A DNA stretch of 32,333 nt from Verrucomicrobiota bacterium (GTDB taxonomy: Bacteria; Verrucomicrobiota; Verrucomicrobiia; Chthoniobacterales; Chthoniobacteraceae). Of this stretch, positions 1 through 7,551 are shown piece after piece. The notes below the pieces were generated by a model. It had not been told where the DNA came from and did no database searches. It saw nothing but the letters and a program-made list of their open reading frames with translations. The position numbers and the translations under genes were made by a program. How positions within the stretch are numbered: position 1 is the first letter of the stretch; each line of letters starts with the position of its first letter. The stretch covers positions 1 through 32,333 of the forward strand of contig VFJQ01000118.1 of the NCBI GenBank assembly GCA_009885995.1, in the 5' to 3' direction.

Positions 1-486
1 GATGCGAAACAGCGCACGCAGCGAGTCGAGGGTGTTGTTATAGACGCTCGGCGAATACGCCGCCGAGAAGCGTTGCGCCCACTGCTCAACCTCGCGCTCC
101 GAGATTTTCCGCACGTCGGTCTTCTCCAAATCCGGCCACGACCGAAACAGAGCGTTCAAACTCTTTTCCCGGTAGAGCACCGAGTTTGGCGAAATGCGCC
201 GGATCATCTTGCCGCGCCCGCGCAATCCGAATCCCTGCTTTAGCCGCTCCCGAAAGACGATGGCGCAATCCCCTACAGTCATGCGCCCACGATCGTTTGC
301 GGCACGTGCCTTGGTAGCCTTCTCCACATCGCCGGCAAACTCCTGCAACTTCTTCCTCGCAACTTCCAAAAGGTCGGTCTTGAGGCTTTTCCACGTTTCC
401 TTGCCGTTGGCAAAGATACGCGCGTAGTATCGTCCCGATTTATGACGGACGAGGTTTTGAACACTTGTTCGCGTCCACGTTTTCAC
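1..486 (-). CDS. Tyrosine-type site-specific integrase, N-terminal part (runs off the window)
   Basis: About 162 residues are visible before the left edge; the C-terminal catalytic domain (R-H-R-Y) lies outside. The translated N-terminus (residues about 1-35) has the arm-binding look of phage-type integrases: a basic start, then RYYARIFANGKETWKSLKT, a beta-sheet pattern that contacts arm-type DNA sites. It is followed by a helical core-binding (SAM-like) domain ending in YSPSVYNNTLDSLRALFRI, typical of the helix before the catalytic domain. I chose GTG at 486 because it opens VKTWTRTSVQNLV, a usual start for verrucomicrobial relatives; GTG at 504 is the alternative. No good Shine-Dalgarno sequence is seen. 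The gene reads away from the tRNA-Ile2 gene, whose 5' end is 92 bp away, which suggests the end of an integrated element. Family call is by pattern recognition and is fairly secure; the exact element type cannot be seen. Confidence 0.75.
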   Translation of the reverse strand, partial: MKTWTRTSVQNLVRHKSGRYYARIFANGKETWKSLKTDLLEVARKKLQEFAGDVEKATKARAANDRGRMTVGDCAIVFRERLKQGFGLRGRGKMIRRISPNSVLYREKSLNALFRSWPDLEKTDVRKISEREVEQWAQRFSAAYSPSVYNNTLDSLRALFRI

Positions 487-533
487 GGTTTTGCACCGAT
501 TCACACTGCGACCGTAGAAAACGACCGTGAAAA
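480..533. repeat. Inverted repeat at the integrase start (possible operator or arm sites)
   Basis: TTTTCACGGT (480-489) and its exact reverse complement ACCGTGAAAA (524-533) face each other across 34 bp. A near copy, ACCGTAGAAAA, lies between them at 511-521. One arm contains the proposed GTG start of the integrase. Such repeats can be autoregulatory operators or recombinase/excisionase sites; that role is inference. Confidence 0.5.
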
Positions 534-578
534 GCGCAACAAAAATCTCCCGTCAGATGGTCATTTTACTCTGTTAAT

Positions 579-651
579 GGGGCTGTAGCTCAATGGTTAG
601 AGCAGGCGACTCATAATCGCTTGGTTGCGGGTTCGAGTCCCGCCGGCCCCA
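579..651 (+). tRNA. tRNA-Ile2 (anticodon CAT, lysidine-modified type)
   Basis: A full cloverleaf can be drawn. Acceptor arm 579-585 pairs with 644-650 (one T-G wobble), D-stem GCTC/GAGC, anticodon stem GGCGA/TCGCT with loop CTCATAA (anticodon CAT), T-stem GCGGG/CCCGC with loop TTCGAGT, discriminator A651. The D-to-anticodon segment GAGCAGGCGACTCATAATCG is the signature of the minor isoleucine tRNA whose C34 is changed to lysidine by TilS so that it reads AUA, rather than of initiator or elongator Met tRNA. CC follows the discriminator but the third base is T, so CCA is not fully encoded. The stop codon of the convergent methyltransferase gene starts at the very next base after CC. An integrase gene flanks its 5' side. 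Confidence 0.93.
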
Positions 652-653
652 CC

Positions 654-1823
654 TCAGCGACCGGGCGCGAGCTCGAAGAGGTAGCCTTTCAAATACTCCG
701 TCTCGGGCAGCGTGGAGATGATCGGGTGATCGAGCCCTTGCGTGTAATAGGCAAGCTGGCGCAGCGTCTTCTTCGAATCGACGACGGCTTCCGTGATGAT
801 CTCGTGGAAGTCTGCGCCGCTGACGTGGTGCGAGCAGCAGAAGGTGGCGAGCAGGCCGTCGGGGTTGAGCAGATCGAGCGCGCGGAGGTGGATCTCCTTG
901 TAGCCGCGGCGGGCTTCGTCGCGCTTCTCGCGGGTGCGGGTGAAGCTGGGCGGGTCGAGGATGATGAGGTCGAAGGTGCGCCCGGCGCGCTGGAGGTCGC
1001 GCAGCATGCCGAAGACGTTGCCTTCGTGGGCGGCGATGGCGAGGCGGTTGCGCGCGGCGTTGGCCTGGATCTGCGCGACACATTCGGCGCTGATCTCGAT
1101 GGCGTCCACGCTCTTCGCGCCGGCTCGGGCGCAGGCGAGGGCGAAGCCGCCGGCGTTCGAGAAGCAGTCGAGCACGGCGCGTCCGGCGGCGTGGGCGGCG
1201 ACGGCGCGATAGGTGACGAGCTGGTCGAGGTAGAGGCCGGTCTTCTGCCCGCGCATGAGGTCAACCTCGAAGCTAACACCATCGACTTCGACGGTGAAGG
1301 GCTCGGGCGCTGTGCCGTGGAGGACGCCGGTGCGGAGCTCGAGGCCCTCGGCGTGGCGCACGGGGCTGTCGTTGCGCTCGATGATGCTCGCGGGGGCGAG
1401 TTCGCCGCGCAGGGCCTCGACGATGATGTCGCGCCGCTGATCCATCGCGCAGGTGAGCGTCTGCAGGACGAGGTGATCGCCGTAGCGATCGACGATGACG
1501 CCGGGCATGCCGTCACTTTCGCTCCAGACGAGCCGGGCGAGGCTCATGTTCACGCCGTTGCGGCGGCGGTATTCGAGGGCGATGCGGAGGCGGCGCTGGA
1601 AGAAGTCGAGGTCGAGATCCTGTTTCTGGCGGCTGAAGCGGCGGGCGACGATGGTGGAGCGCGAGTTGTAGATGGCGCTGCCGAGCGTCTGGTCGCGATC
1701 GCTCTTGAGCGAGACGACGTCGCCGTCCTGCGGCTCGCCGAAGCGCTTGAGCACTTCGCTGGCATAGACCCAGTCGTGGCCGTGATAGATGCGGGACCGA
1801 GGACGAATGACGAGGCCGGGCAT
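654..1823 (-). CDS. rlmI: Class I SAM-dependent 23S rRNA methyltransferase, RlmI-like
   Basis: 389 residues, close to the family's usual length. It probably methylates a cytosine in 23S rRNA (m5C1962 in E. coli), acting on ribosomes in the cytoplasm. An N-terminal PUA-like RNA-binding domain (about 1-75) is followed by a Rossmann methyltransferase. Motifs seen: GQKTGLYLDQ (192-201), the SAM loop VLDCFSNAGGF (217-227), acidic VDAIEIS (239-245), the substrate motif DPPSF (290-294) and a CCSHH segment (329-333) with the cysteine expected of m5C enzymes. The open frame continues upstream, but ATG at 1823 (MPGLVIRPRSRIYHG) matches the family N-terminus and clears the stop of the preceding regulator gene by 22 bp. 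The gene follows the regulator on the same strand. The specific RlmI assignment within the RlmI/RlmK family is likely but not proven. Confidence 0.85.
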   Translation of the reverse strand: MPGLVIRPRSRIYHGHDWVYASEVLKRFGEPQDGDVVSLKSDRDQTLGSAIYNSRSTIVARRFSRQKQDLDLDFFQRRLRIALEYRRRNGVNMSLARLVWSESDGMPGVIVDRYGDHLVLQTLTCAMDQRRDIIVEALRGELAPASIIERNDSPVRHAEGLELRTGVLHGTAPEPFTVEVDGVSFEVDLMRGQKTGLYLDQLVTYRAVAAHAAGRAVLDCFSNAGGFALACARAGAKSVDAIEISAECVAQIQANAARNRLAIAAHEGNVFGMLRDLQRAGRTFDLIILDPPSFTRTREKRDEARRGYKEIHLRALDLLNPDGLLATFCCSHHVSGADFHEIITEAVVDSKKTLRQLAYYTQGLDHPIISTLPETEYLKGYLFELAPGR

Positions 1824-1845
1824 AGCTGGATCGAGTGAGACCGGT

Positions 1846-2730
1846 TTACGCCTTGAGCACCTGCTCGCGGTATTCGCTGGGGTTCTGCCCGGTGATCTTG
1901 CGGAAGATGCGGTTGAAGTGTGTGAGCGATTGAAAGCCGACCTCATAGGCAATCTCGCTGATGCGCTTTTGCGGGTTGGCGAGCTGATGCTTGGCCTTGG
2001 CGACGCGGACGAGGCTCACGTATTGGGTGAAGGTGAAGCCGGTGGCTTTCTTGAAGGTCTTGCAGAAATGGAACGTGCTGGCATGGACGGCCTTTGCCAC
2101 GTCGGTCAGTGAGATCTGGTCGCCTTGATTCTGCTCGATGAACTCGCGCGCTTTCGTCACCAGCGCCGGCTCGGCATTGTCCTGCTGCGTGGCGATCTGC
2201 TCGGCGGCGAGCGCGAGGTGCTGCGCGAAGACTTCGAGCAGGCGGACCATGGCGTCGTATTGCTCGCGGTTGAGCATCGGCGAATCGAGATAGGCTTTTT
2301 CGAGCGCCTGCCAGTCCGTGCTGCTGTCGCCGCGCCCGAGCCACTCCACGAGTCGGCGGAAGCTCGCCTTCGTCGGCTTCATCAGCGCGACCTGCCCGGT
2401 CTGGAGATAGCCGAGCAGCTTATCCCCCATGCGCACCGGCACCGCGGAGTCGGTAAGCCCAGCTCGGCACGCGACCGTGTGCGTTTCGCCATCGTCCTGG
2501 CAGAGCTGCTCCTGCGCCTCGAGGCACAGCTTGCAGCCCGGTGTGGTTTCCGTCATCCGCCGGCAGAAATCATTCGCCCACTCGCTGGCGCGCATCGTGG
2601 GCCGGCGCTCGTCCGCGGGCTGAAAAGCGAGCGGCAACCCCGTCGCCTCGCTGAAGGCACGCTCGTAGTCGCGGAAGATCTGCGACCGCGAGAGACGATG
2701 AGAAAGGTCGAACTGCTGTGAATCGGCCAC
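1846..2730 (-). CDS. AraC-family transcriptional regulator with PocR sensory domain
   Basis: 294 residues. Residues about 10-180 form a PocR-type ligand-binding domain with a conserved cysteine set: C56, CKLC at 66-69, C77 and C88 (ACRAGLTDSAVPV). The C-terminal 105 residues are a double helix-turn-helix AraC DNA-binding domain (SLTDVAKAVHASTFHFCKTF and RISEIAYEVGFQSLTHFNRI). The PocR domain was named from the propanediol/cobalamin regulator; many members have a Cys cluster that could bind metal or sense thiol state, which is not shown for this protein. The start is GTG at 2730, with no clear Shine-Dalgarno sequence. The gene is divergent from the cbb3 oxidase operon with a 118-bp gap, so it is a candidate regulator of that operon (inference from position only). 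The methyltransferase gene lies 22 bp downstream. Confidence 0.85.
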   Translation of the reverse strand: MADSQQFDLSHRLSRSQIFRDYERAFSEATGLPLAFQPADERRPTMRASEWANDFCRRMTETTPGCKLCLEAQEQLCQDDGETHTVACRAGLTDSAVPVRMGDKLLGYLQTGQVALMKPTKASFRRLVEWLGRGDSSTDWQALEKAYLDSPMLNREQYDAMVRLLEVFAQHLALAAEQIATQQDNAEPALVTKAREFIEQNQGDQISLTDVAKAVHASTFHFCKTFKKATGFTFTQYVSLVRVAKAKHQLANPQKRISEIAYEVGFQSLTHFNRIFRKITGQNPSEYREQVLKA

Positions 2731-2848
2731 GATAAGGGAGGTGTAGCCACGGATGACCCCCGGGCAAGAGCGGCCTTGGACAAGATTGGTTCAGCGCCCG
2801 CCAAGGTGAGGAGAGCGGCGGCGGCAATTTCGCGCCAAGTGAGAGCCC
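2731..2848. promoter_or_regulatory. Divergent intergenic region, regulator / cbb3 operon
   Basis: This 118-bp gap must hold the promoters of the divergent regulator and of the cbb3 operon. I looked for an FNR/ANR box (TTGAT-N4-ATCAA) and did not find one. I could not assign a convincing -35/-10 pair in either direction. Control by the neighbouring regulator is therefore a guess from layout only. Confidence 0.35.
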
Positions 2849-3004
2849 ATGAATGTGATCGCTCTTACGGTCTTTGTTGGCCTGGTCCTCGTGACCCTTT
2901 TCGCCCTGCTCTTCGTGCTGCAAATGCTCAGTCATCCACCCGGCGGCGGGCAGGAAGCGCTGCTGCCGCTCGCTGACGAAACCCCGAACAAGGACGCGCG
3001 CTAA
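2849..3004 (+). CDS. ccoS: CcoS-like cbb3 oxidase maturation protein
   Basis: 51 residues with one N-terminal membrane helix (about 3-26, MNVIALTVFVGLVLVTLFAL) and a short polar tail. Size, topology and position match CcoS/FixS, the small protein needed to insert cofactors into CcoN, although the tail is divergent: it lacks the usual acidic DDLEG-type stretch and instead has PPGGGQEALLPLADE. The stop codon at 3002-3004 directly abuts the ATG of the catalytic subunit gene, so the two are co-translated. In most operons ccoS comes last, next to ccoI; here it is first. A very small structural subunit is the alternative reading. Confidence 0.6.
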   Translation: MNVIALTVFVGLVLVTLFALLFVLQMLSHPPGGGQEALLPLADETPNKDAR

Positions 3005-5332
3005 ATGAGCACGGCAGCCAGCGGCACGAAAACCATCATCGAATTCGACGATAAGGTCGTCCGGCAATTCCTCGTCGCGACGATGGTGTGGGGCATCGTC
3101 GGGATGCTCGTCGGCGTCATCATCGCCACGCAGCTCGCGGTGTGGCAGGCGAACTTCAACACGTCCTTCCTCACCTTCGGACGGCTGCGCCCGCTGCACA
3201 CGAACGCGGTCATCTTCGCCTTCGTCGGCAACATGGTGTTCACGGGCGTTTACTACTCGCTCCAGCGGCTGTGCAAGGTGCGCATGGCGTCGGATTTCCT
3301 GAGCAAGCTGCACTTTTGGGGCTGGCAGCTCATCATCGTGGCGGCGGCGATCACGCTCCCGCTCGGTCTGACGCGCGGGAAGGAATACGCGGAGCTGATC
3401 TGGCCGATCAACATCGCGGTCGCGCTGATCTGGGTCGTGTTTGCGGTGAACTTTTTCTGGACCATCGCGAAGCGCAACGAGCCGACGCTTTACGTGGGGA
3501 TCTGGTTTTACATCGCGACGGTCATCACCGTGGCGATGCTCTACATCGTCAATCACCTCTCGATCCCGACGAGCTGGACGCATAGCTATCCGATCTTCGG
3601 CGGCGTGCAGGATGCGCTCGTGCAGTGGTGGTATGGGCACAACGCGGTCGCCTTCTTCCTCACCACGCCGATCCTCGGCATCATGTATTACTTCCTGCCG
3701 AAGGCGGCGGGACGTCCGGTCTATTCGTATCGGCTCTCGATCGTGCATTTCTGGTCGCTGGTCTTCCTCTACATCTGGGCCGGGCCGCACCACCTGCTGA
3801 ACACCGCGCTGCCCGTGTGGCTGCAATCGCTCGGCATGCTCTTCTCGCTCATGCTGTGGGCGCCGAGCTGGGCCGGCATGCTCAACGGCCTGCTCACGCT
3901 CCGCGGCGCATGGCACAAGCTGCGCACCGATCCCGTGCTGAAGTTCTTCGCCGCCGCCGTCACGTTCTACGGCATGGCGACGTTCGAGGGCCCGCTCATG
4001 TCCATCAAGTCGGTGAACGCGCTCTCGCATTACTCCGACTGGACGGTCGGCCACGTCCACAGCGGCGCGCTCGGCTGGAACGGCTTCATGACCGCGGGCA
4101 TGGTCTATTGGCTCGCGCCGCGGCTTTGGAATCGAAAGCTCCACTCGACGCAGCTCGCGAACATGCACTTCTGGCTCGGGCTCGTCGGCATACTCCTCTA
4201 CGTCGCCGCGATGTGGATGAGCGGCATCACGCAGGGCCTCATGCTCAGCGCCACGCGCGAGAGCGGCTCCATCCTTGCCTATCCAAACTTCCTCGACGCC
4301 GTCACGAGCACGATGTTCCTCCACCACATCCGCGCCGGCGGCGGCCTGCTCTATCTCGCCGGCTTCATCCTCTGCGGCTACAACCTGTGGAAGACCGCGT
4401 GGGGCGCCGAGACGGTGAACGGCACGATGGAAGTCTTCGTCGCGGAGAAGCGGCACGCGATGGGACTGGGCCGCGGCTTCCTCAATGCGCCGGTGCTCTA
4501 CAGCCTCGCACTCGTTGCCTTTTCCATCGGCTGGGCCGCGCTGCCGGCCACGTGGGGCGGCCTGTGCATCGTCGGCATCCTCGCCACGGTCATGGGCGCC
4601 GTCACGCACAAGGAATTCAGCGGCACTGCGTGGAGCGATTGGTATGAGGAACTGCTCGCCAACTCGCTCCAGTTTTCGCTCCTCACCGCGCTCGCCGTGG
4701 CCACCGGCGGCATCGTGCAGATCGTCCCGACCGTCATCATGCAAAAGGCAGGGAACATGGAAGGCGTGCGTCAAATTCCCTACACGCCGCTCGAACTCGC
4801 CGGCCGCGACATCTACGTCCGTGAAGGCTGCTACAACTGCCACTCGCAGATGATCCGCACGCTCGTCGGCGACGTGCTGCGTTACGGCGATTACTCGAAG
4901 CTCGGCGAGAGCATCTACGACCACCCGTATCAATGGGGCAGCAAGCGCACCGGCCCCGATCTCGCCCGCCTCGGCAGCAAGTATCCCAACGTCTGGCACT
5001 ACAATCACATGCTCGACCCGCGCAACGTGAGCATCGGCTCCACGATGCCGAACTACCCGTGGCTCTTCCGCGACAAGACCGGCGTCGAAGCGCTCGTGAG
5101 CAAGATCGCCGTGCAGAAAAAACTCGGCGTGCCTTTCCGCGAAACCACGCTCTCCGAGATCCAGGAGAGCTGCGCAAAGCAAGCCGGCGTCATCGCCGCG
5201 GACCTCAAGACCGCCGGCGTCGAAACCCCGCCCGATCGTGAGATCGTCGCGCTGATCGCCTACCTGCAAAAACTCGGCAGGAGCGAGCCAGTGAAACCCG
5301 CACCGAGCGCGCCACCTGTCGTCCAACGCTGA
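3005..5332 (+). CDS. ccoNO: cbb3-type cytochrome c oxidase, fused catalytic and monoheme subunits (CcoN-CcoO)
   Basis: 775 residues. The N-terminal 480 or so residues are the 12-helix heme-copper subunit CcoN; the C-terminal part from about 545 is CcoO. Ligands visible: H65 (low-spin heme b, PLHTNAVIF), H212 (CuB, YGHNAVAFF), H262-H263 (CuB, WAGPHHLLN), H350 (heme b3) and H352 (heme b) in WTVGHVHSGALGWN, and Y257 as the probable His-Tyr cross-link tyrosine. The CcoO part has a membrane helix (about 555-580), the heme c site CYNCH (609-613) and a probable axial Met at 681. It reduces O2 to water with high affinity and pumps protons in the cytoplasmic membrane. In proteobacteria CcoN and CcoO are separate genes; the single frame here has no stop between them. 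ATG at 3005 follows the CcoS-like stop with no gap. Confidence 0.95.
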   Translation: MSTAASGTKTIIEFDDKVVRQFLVATMVWGIVGMLVGVIIATQLAVWQANFNTSFLTFGRLRPLHTNAVIFAFVGNMVFTGVYYSLQRLCKVRMASDFLSKLHFWGWQLIIVAAAITLPLGLTRGKEYAELIWPINIAVALIWVVFAVNFFWTIAKRNEPTLYVGIWFYIATVITVAMLYIVNHLSIPTSWTHSYPIFGGVQDALVQWWYGHNAVAFFLTTPILGIMYYFLPKAAGRPVYSYRLSIVHFWSLVFLYIWAGPHHLLNTALPVWLQSLGMLFSLMLWAPSWAGMLNGLLTLRGAWHKLRTDPVLKFFAAAVTFYGMATFEGPLMSIKSVNALSHYSDWTVGHVHSGALGWNGFMTAGMVYWLAPRLWNRKLHSTQLANMHFWLGLVGILLYVAAMWMSGITQGLMLSATRESGSILAYPNFLDAVTSTMFLHHIRAGGGLLYLAGFILCGYNLWKTAWGAETVNGTMEVFVAEKRHAMGLGRGFLNAPVLYSLALVAFSIGWAALPATWGGLCIVGILATVMGAVTHKEFSGTAWSDWYEELLANSLQFSLLTALAVATGGIVQIVPTVIMQKAGNMEGVRQIPYTPLELAGRDIYVREGCYNCHSQMIRTLVGDVLRYGDYSKLGESIYDHPYQWGSKRTGPDLARLGSKYPNVWHYNHMLDPRNVSIGSTMPNYPWLFRDKTGVEALVSKIAVQKKLGVPFRETTLSEIQESCAKQAGVIAADLKTAGVETPPDREIVALIAYLQKLGRSEPVKPAPSAPPVVQR

Positions 5333-5338
5333 TCCATT

Positions 5339-5521
5339 ATGTTCCGCCGACTCCTCGTCACCGACCTGATGAACGACTTCGCGCTGATCACCTTCGCGAT
5401 CTTCTTCCTGATCTTCATCTTCACCGCCATCTGGGCGCTCAGCCTGCCGAAAAAGCGCGTCAACCACATGGCCAACCTGCCTCTCGAATCCGACCAAGAT
5501 AACGATGAACACCACGCCTGA
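5339..5521 (+). CDS. ccoQ: Small cbb3 oxidase subunit, CcoQ/FixQ-like
   Basis: 60 residues with one hydrophobic helix (about 14-35, FALITFAIFFLIFIFTAIWA) followed by a basic then acidic tail (PKKRVNHMANLPLES). This matches CcoQ, the accessory subunit that stabilises the interaction of CcoP with the CcoNO core. Its ATG lies 6 bp after the ccoNO stop, and its last 17 bases overlap the start of ccoP, indicating translational coupling. Sequence in this family is poorly conserved, so the call rests on size, topology and position. Confidence 0.75.
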   Translation: MFRRLLVTDLMNDFALITFAIFFLIFIFTAIWALSLPKKRVNHMANLPLESDQDNDEHHA

Positions 5522-6164
5522 TCCCGACCAGATCCCCGAAGCACCGATCGACGTCGAAGACCTGCGTCCGCACGTCTATGACGGCATCCAGGAATACGAC
5601 AAACGCCTGCCCAACTGGTGGCTCTTCACGCTCTACGGCACCATCGTCTTCGTCGTCGGCTACTGGGCCATCATGCACACGATGGGCCTCGCGTCCGATC
5701 CTGGCGCGAAAGTCACCGAGCAAATCATGGCCGCGCGCGCCGCTGCCGTGAAGAACTCGCCCGAGATCAACGACGCGAAGCTCTGGGCGATGAGCAAGGA
5801 CCCGGCGGTCGTCGCGACGGGAAAGCAGATCTTCGATACGATGTGCGCATCCTGCCACCGGCCCGACCTCATGGGCATGATCGGCCCGAATTTGCGCGAC
5901 CAGCAGTGGGTCTTCGGCGGCGCTCCCATGGTGGCCGTGAAAACCATCACCGAAGGCGTGCTCCTCAAGGGCATGCCCGCGTGGGGGCCGATCCTCGGAC
6001 AGGAAAAAGTCAGCCAGGCCGCCGCTTACATCTTCAGCTTTCACACCGAAGGCGAAGCCGTGGAGATCAAGCCGTGGGTTCCCGTCGGCGTCCCCGGCCT
6101 GCCCGCGCCCGCTGTTCCAGCCTCAACCGCAGCCCCCGGCGCACCACCAGGAACGGCGCAATAA
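5505..6164 (+). CDS. ccoP: cbb3 oxidase cytochrome c subunit, CcoP-like, with a single heme site
   Basis: 219 residues. A hydrophilic N-terminus contains VYDGIQEYDKRLPNWWLFTL, the CcoP signature just before the membrane helix (about 38-60). One cytochrome c domain follows, with CASCH at 114-118 and a probable axial Met in KGMPAW (157), then a Pro/Ala-rich tail (about 190-219). Canonical CcoP is about 300 residues with two CXXCH sites; only one is present here, with no sign of a frameshift, so this is a true short form. It carries electrons from a soluble cytochrome c to CcoO. The gene overlaps ccoQ by 17 bases and ends one base before ccoG. Confidence 0.9.
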   Translation: MNTTPDPDQIPEAPIDVEDLRPHVYDGIQEYDKRLPNWWLFTLYGTIVFVVGYWAIMHTMGLASDPGAKVTEQIMAARAAAVKNSPEINDAKLWAMSKDPAVVATGKQIFDTMCASCHRPDLMGMIGPNLRDQQWVFGGAPMVAVKTITEGVLLKGMPAWGPILGQEKVSQAAAYIFSFHTEGEAVEIKPWVPVGVPGLPAPAVPASTAAPGAPPGTAQ

Positions 6165-6165
6165 C

Positions 6166-7551
6166 GTGATGAGCCTGCCGCCACCGAGCCGCGAATCCGT
6201 CACCTCGATCAACGACGACGGATCACGCCGCTTCATCCACCCGGCGGCGATCAAGGGCCCGCTCACCCGCTGGCGCTCGATCATGGGTGCCGCGATCATG
6301 GCGATCTACGTCGCGCTCCCGTGGATCACGATCAACGGCAACCCCGTCGTCTTTCTCGACCTGCTCCACCGGCAGTTCCATTTCTTCGGCCTCACCTTCG
6401 TCACGCAGGATTTGTGGCTCGGCTTTTTTCTCATCAGCGGCCTCGCCTTCTCGCTCTTTTACATAGCCGCGGTGATGGGTCGCGTGTGGTGCGGTTGGGG
6501 GTGCCCGCAGACCGTCCTGCTCGATCTCGTGCGCCGCATCGAGCGGTGGTGTGAAGGCGAAGCGCCCGCGCAGGTGAAGCTCGACGCGATGCCGTGGACC
6601 GCCAACAAGATGGTCCGCCGCCTCGGCAAGCAAGCGCTGCTCGGACTGTTCGCCACCGTGCTCGCGCATGTCTTCCTCAGCTACTTCGTCTCCATCCCGC
6701 GCCTCTACGCGATGATGACGCACGCTCCCGCCGAGAACTGGAAGAGCTTCGTGCTCGTCGCCGCCATGACCGCCGCGCTGTGGTTCAACTTCTCGTGGTT
6801 CCGCGAGCAGTTTTGCATCGTCCTCTGCCCCTACGGCCGACTGCAAGGCGCGCTCATCGACAAGCACACGATGGTCATCGGCTACGACGACAAACGCGGC
6901 GAACCGCGCGGCAAGAAAGGCACCCTCGGCGCCGGCGACTGCATCGACTGCAAGCGCTGCGTCGCCGTCTGCCCCACCGGCATCGACATCCGCCAGGGCC
7001 AGCAGATCGAGTGCATCGGCTGCGCCGCGTGCATCGACGCGTGCGACGCCGTGATGACCAAACTTGATCGCCCGCGCGGCCTCGTCCGCTACGACAGCTT
7101 CGAGGGCCTGCACGGCCGGAAGACCAAGTGGATCCGCCCGCGCACCATCCTCTACACCGCACTGCTGCTCGTCGGTGCGGGCGTGATGACTCTCTCGCTC
7201 AGCACGCTGCGCCCCGCGACCGTGAGCCTGCTGCGGATGCAAGGCTCGCCCTACTTCCTCGACGCCAGCGGACAAATTCGGAATCAGTTCCTCGTCCGCG
7301 TGCTGAACAAACGAAACCGCGCCGAGTCCTACCGCCTCGAACTCGTCAACGCACCCGCCACCATCCGCACCACCGGCCTCGACGAACCCATCGCCGTCAC
7401 CGCGCTCGGCGAGCAAATGCGCCCGATCGTCGTCACCTTCCCGCGTGCAGAATTCCACGAGGAATTCCCGGTGCGCATCCGCGTGCTCGACTCCGCCGGC
7501 AAGTCTGTCGCGGAAAAGAAAATCCCCTTCCTCGGCCCCTTCACACCATGA
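6166..7551 (+). CDS. ccoG: Cytochrome c oxidase accessory protein CcoG (FixG/RdxA family)
   Basis: 461 residues. Membrane helices at about 38-58, 85-105, 158-178, 195-210 and 327-346. The first cytoplasmic part has RVWCGWGCPQTV (107-118) and CIVLCPYGRLQGAL (217-230). Two [4Fe-4S] ferredoxin motifs follow: C259-C262-C265-C269 and C283-C286-C289-C293. The C-terminal 110 residues form the periplasmic Ig-like FixG domain. CcoG is a membrane cupric reductase that supplies Cu(I) for the cbb3 active site in better-studied bacteria. GTG at 6166 and ATG at 6169 are both possible starts (GGAACGG at 6150-6156 as ribosome site). The gene overlaps the next gene by ATGA. Confidence 0.93.
   Translation: MMSLPPPSRESVTSINDDGSRRFIHPAAIKGPLTRWRSIMGAAIMAIYVALPWITINGNPVVFLDLLHRQFHFFGLTFVTQDLWLGFFLISGLAFSLFYIAAVMGRVWCGWGCPQTVLLDLVRRIERWCEGEAPAQVKLDAMPWTANKMVRRLGKQALLGLFATVLAHVFLSYFVSIPRLYAMMTHAPAENWKSFVLVAAMTAALWFNFSWFREQFCIVLCPYGRLQGALIDKHTMVIGYDDKRGEPRGKKGTLGAGDCIDCKRCVAVCPTGIDIRQGQQIECIGCAACIDACDAVMTKLDRPRGLVRYDSFEGLHGRKTKWIRPRTILYTALLLVGAGVMTLSLSTLRPATVSLLRMQGSPYFLDASGQIRNQFLVRVLNKRNRAESYRLELVNAPATIRTTGLDEPIAVTALGEQMRPIVVTFPRAEFHEEFPVRIRVLDSAGKSVAEKKIPFLGPFTP

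Noticed and set aside
579..651. tRNA-Met from the CAT anticodon
   Set aside because: The stem and loop sequence around the anticodon matches the lysidine tRNA-Ile2 signature instead.
1824..1952. Longer N-terminus for the RlmI-like protein
   Set aside because: Those codons overlap the C-terminal coding end of the AraC/PocR gene and show no family similarity.
2731..2848. FNR/ANR box upstream of the cbb3 operon
   Set aside because: TTGGACAAGATTGG is the nearest string and does not fit TTGAT-N4-ATCAA.
2570..5515. A very long open frame (981 codons) antisense to the cbb3 genes
   Set aside because: It is Arg/Glu/His-rich without domains and mirrors the codon bias of the clearly homologous ccoNO on the other strand; similar shadows lie opposite rlmI, ccoG, ccoI, speA, the RHS gene and the PVC dehydrogenase gene.
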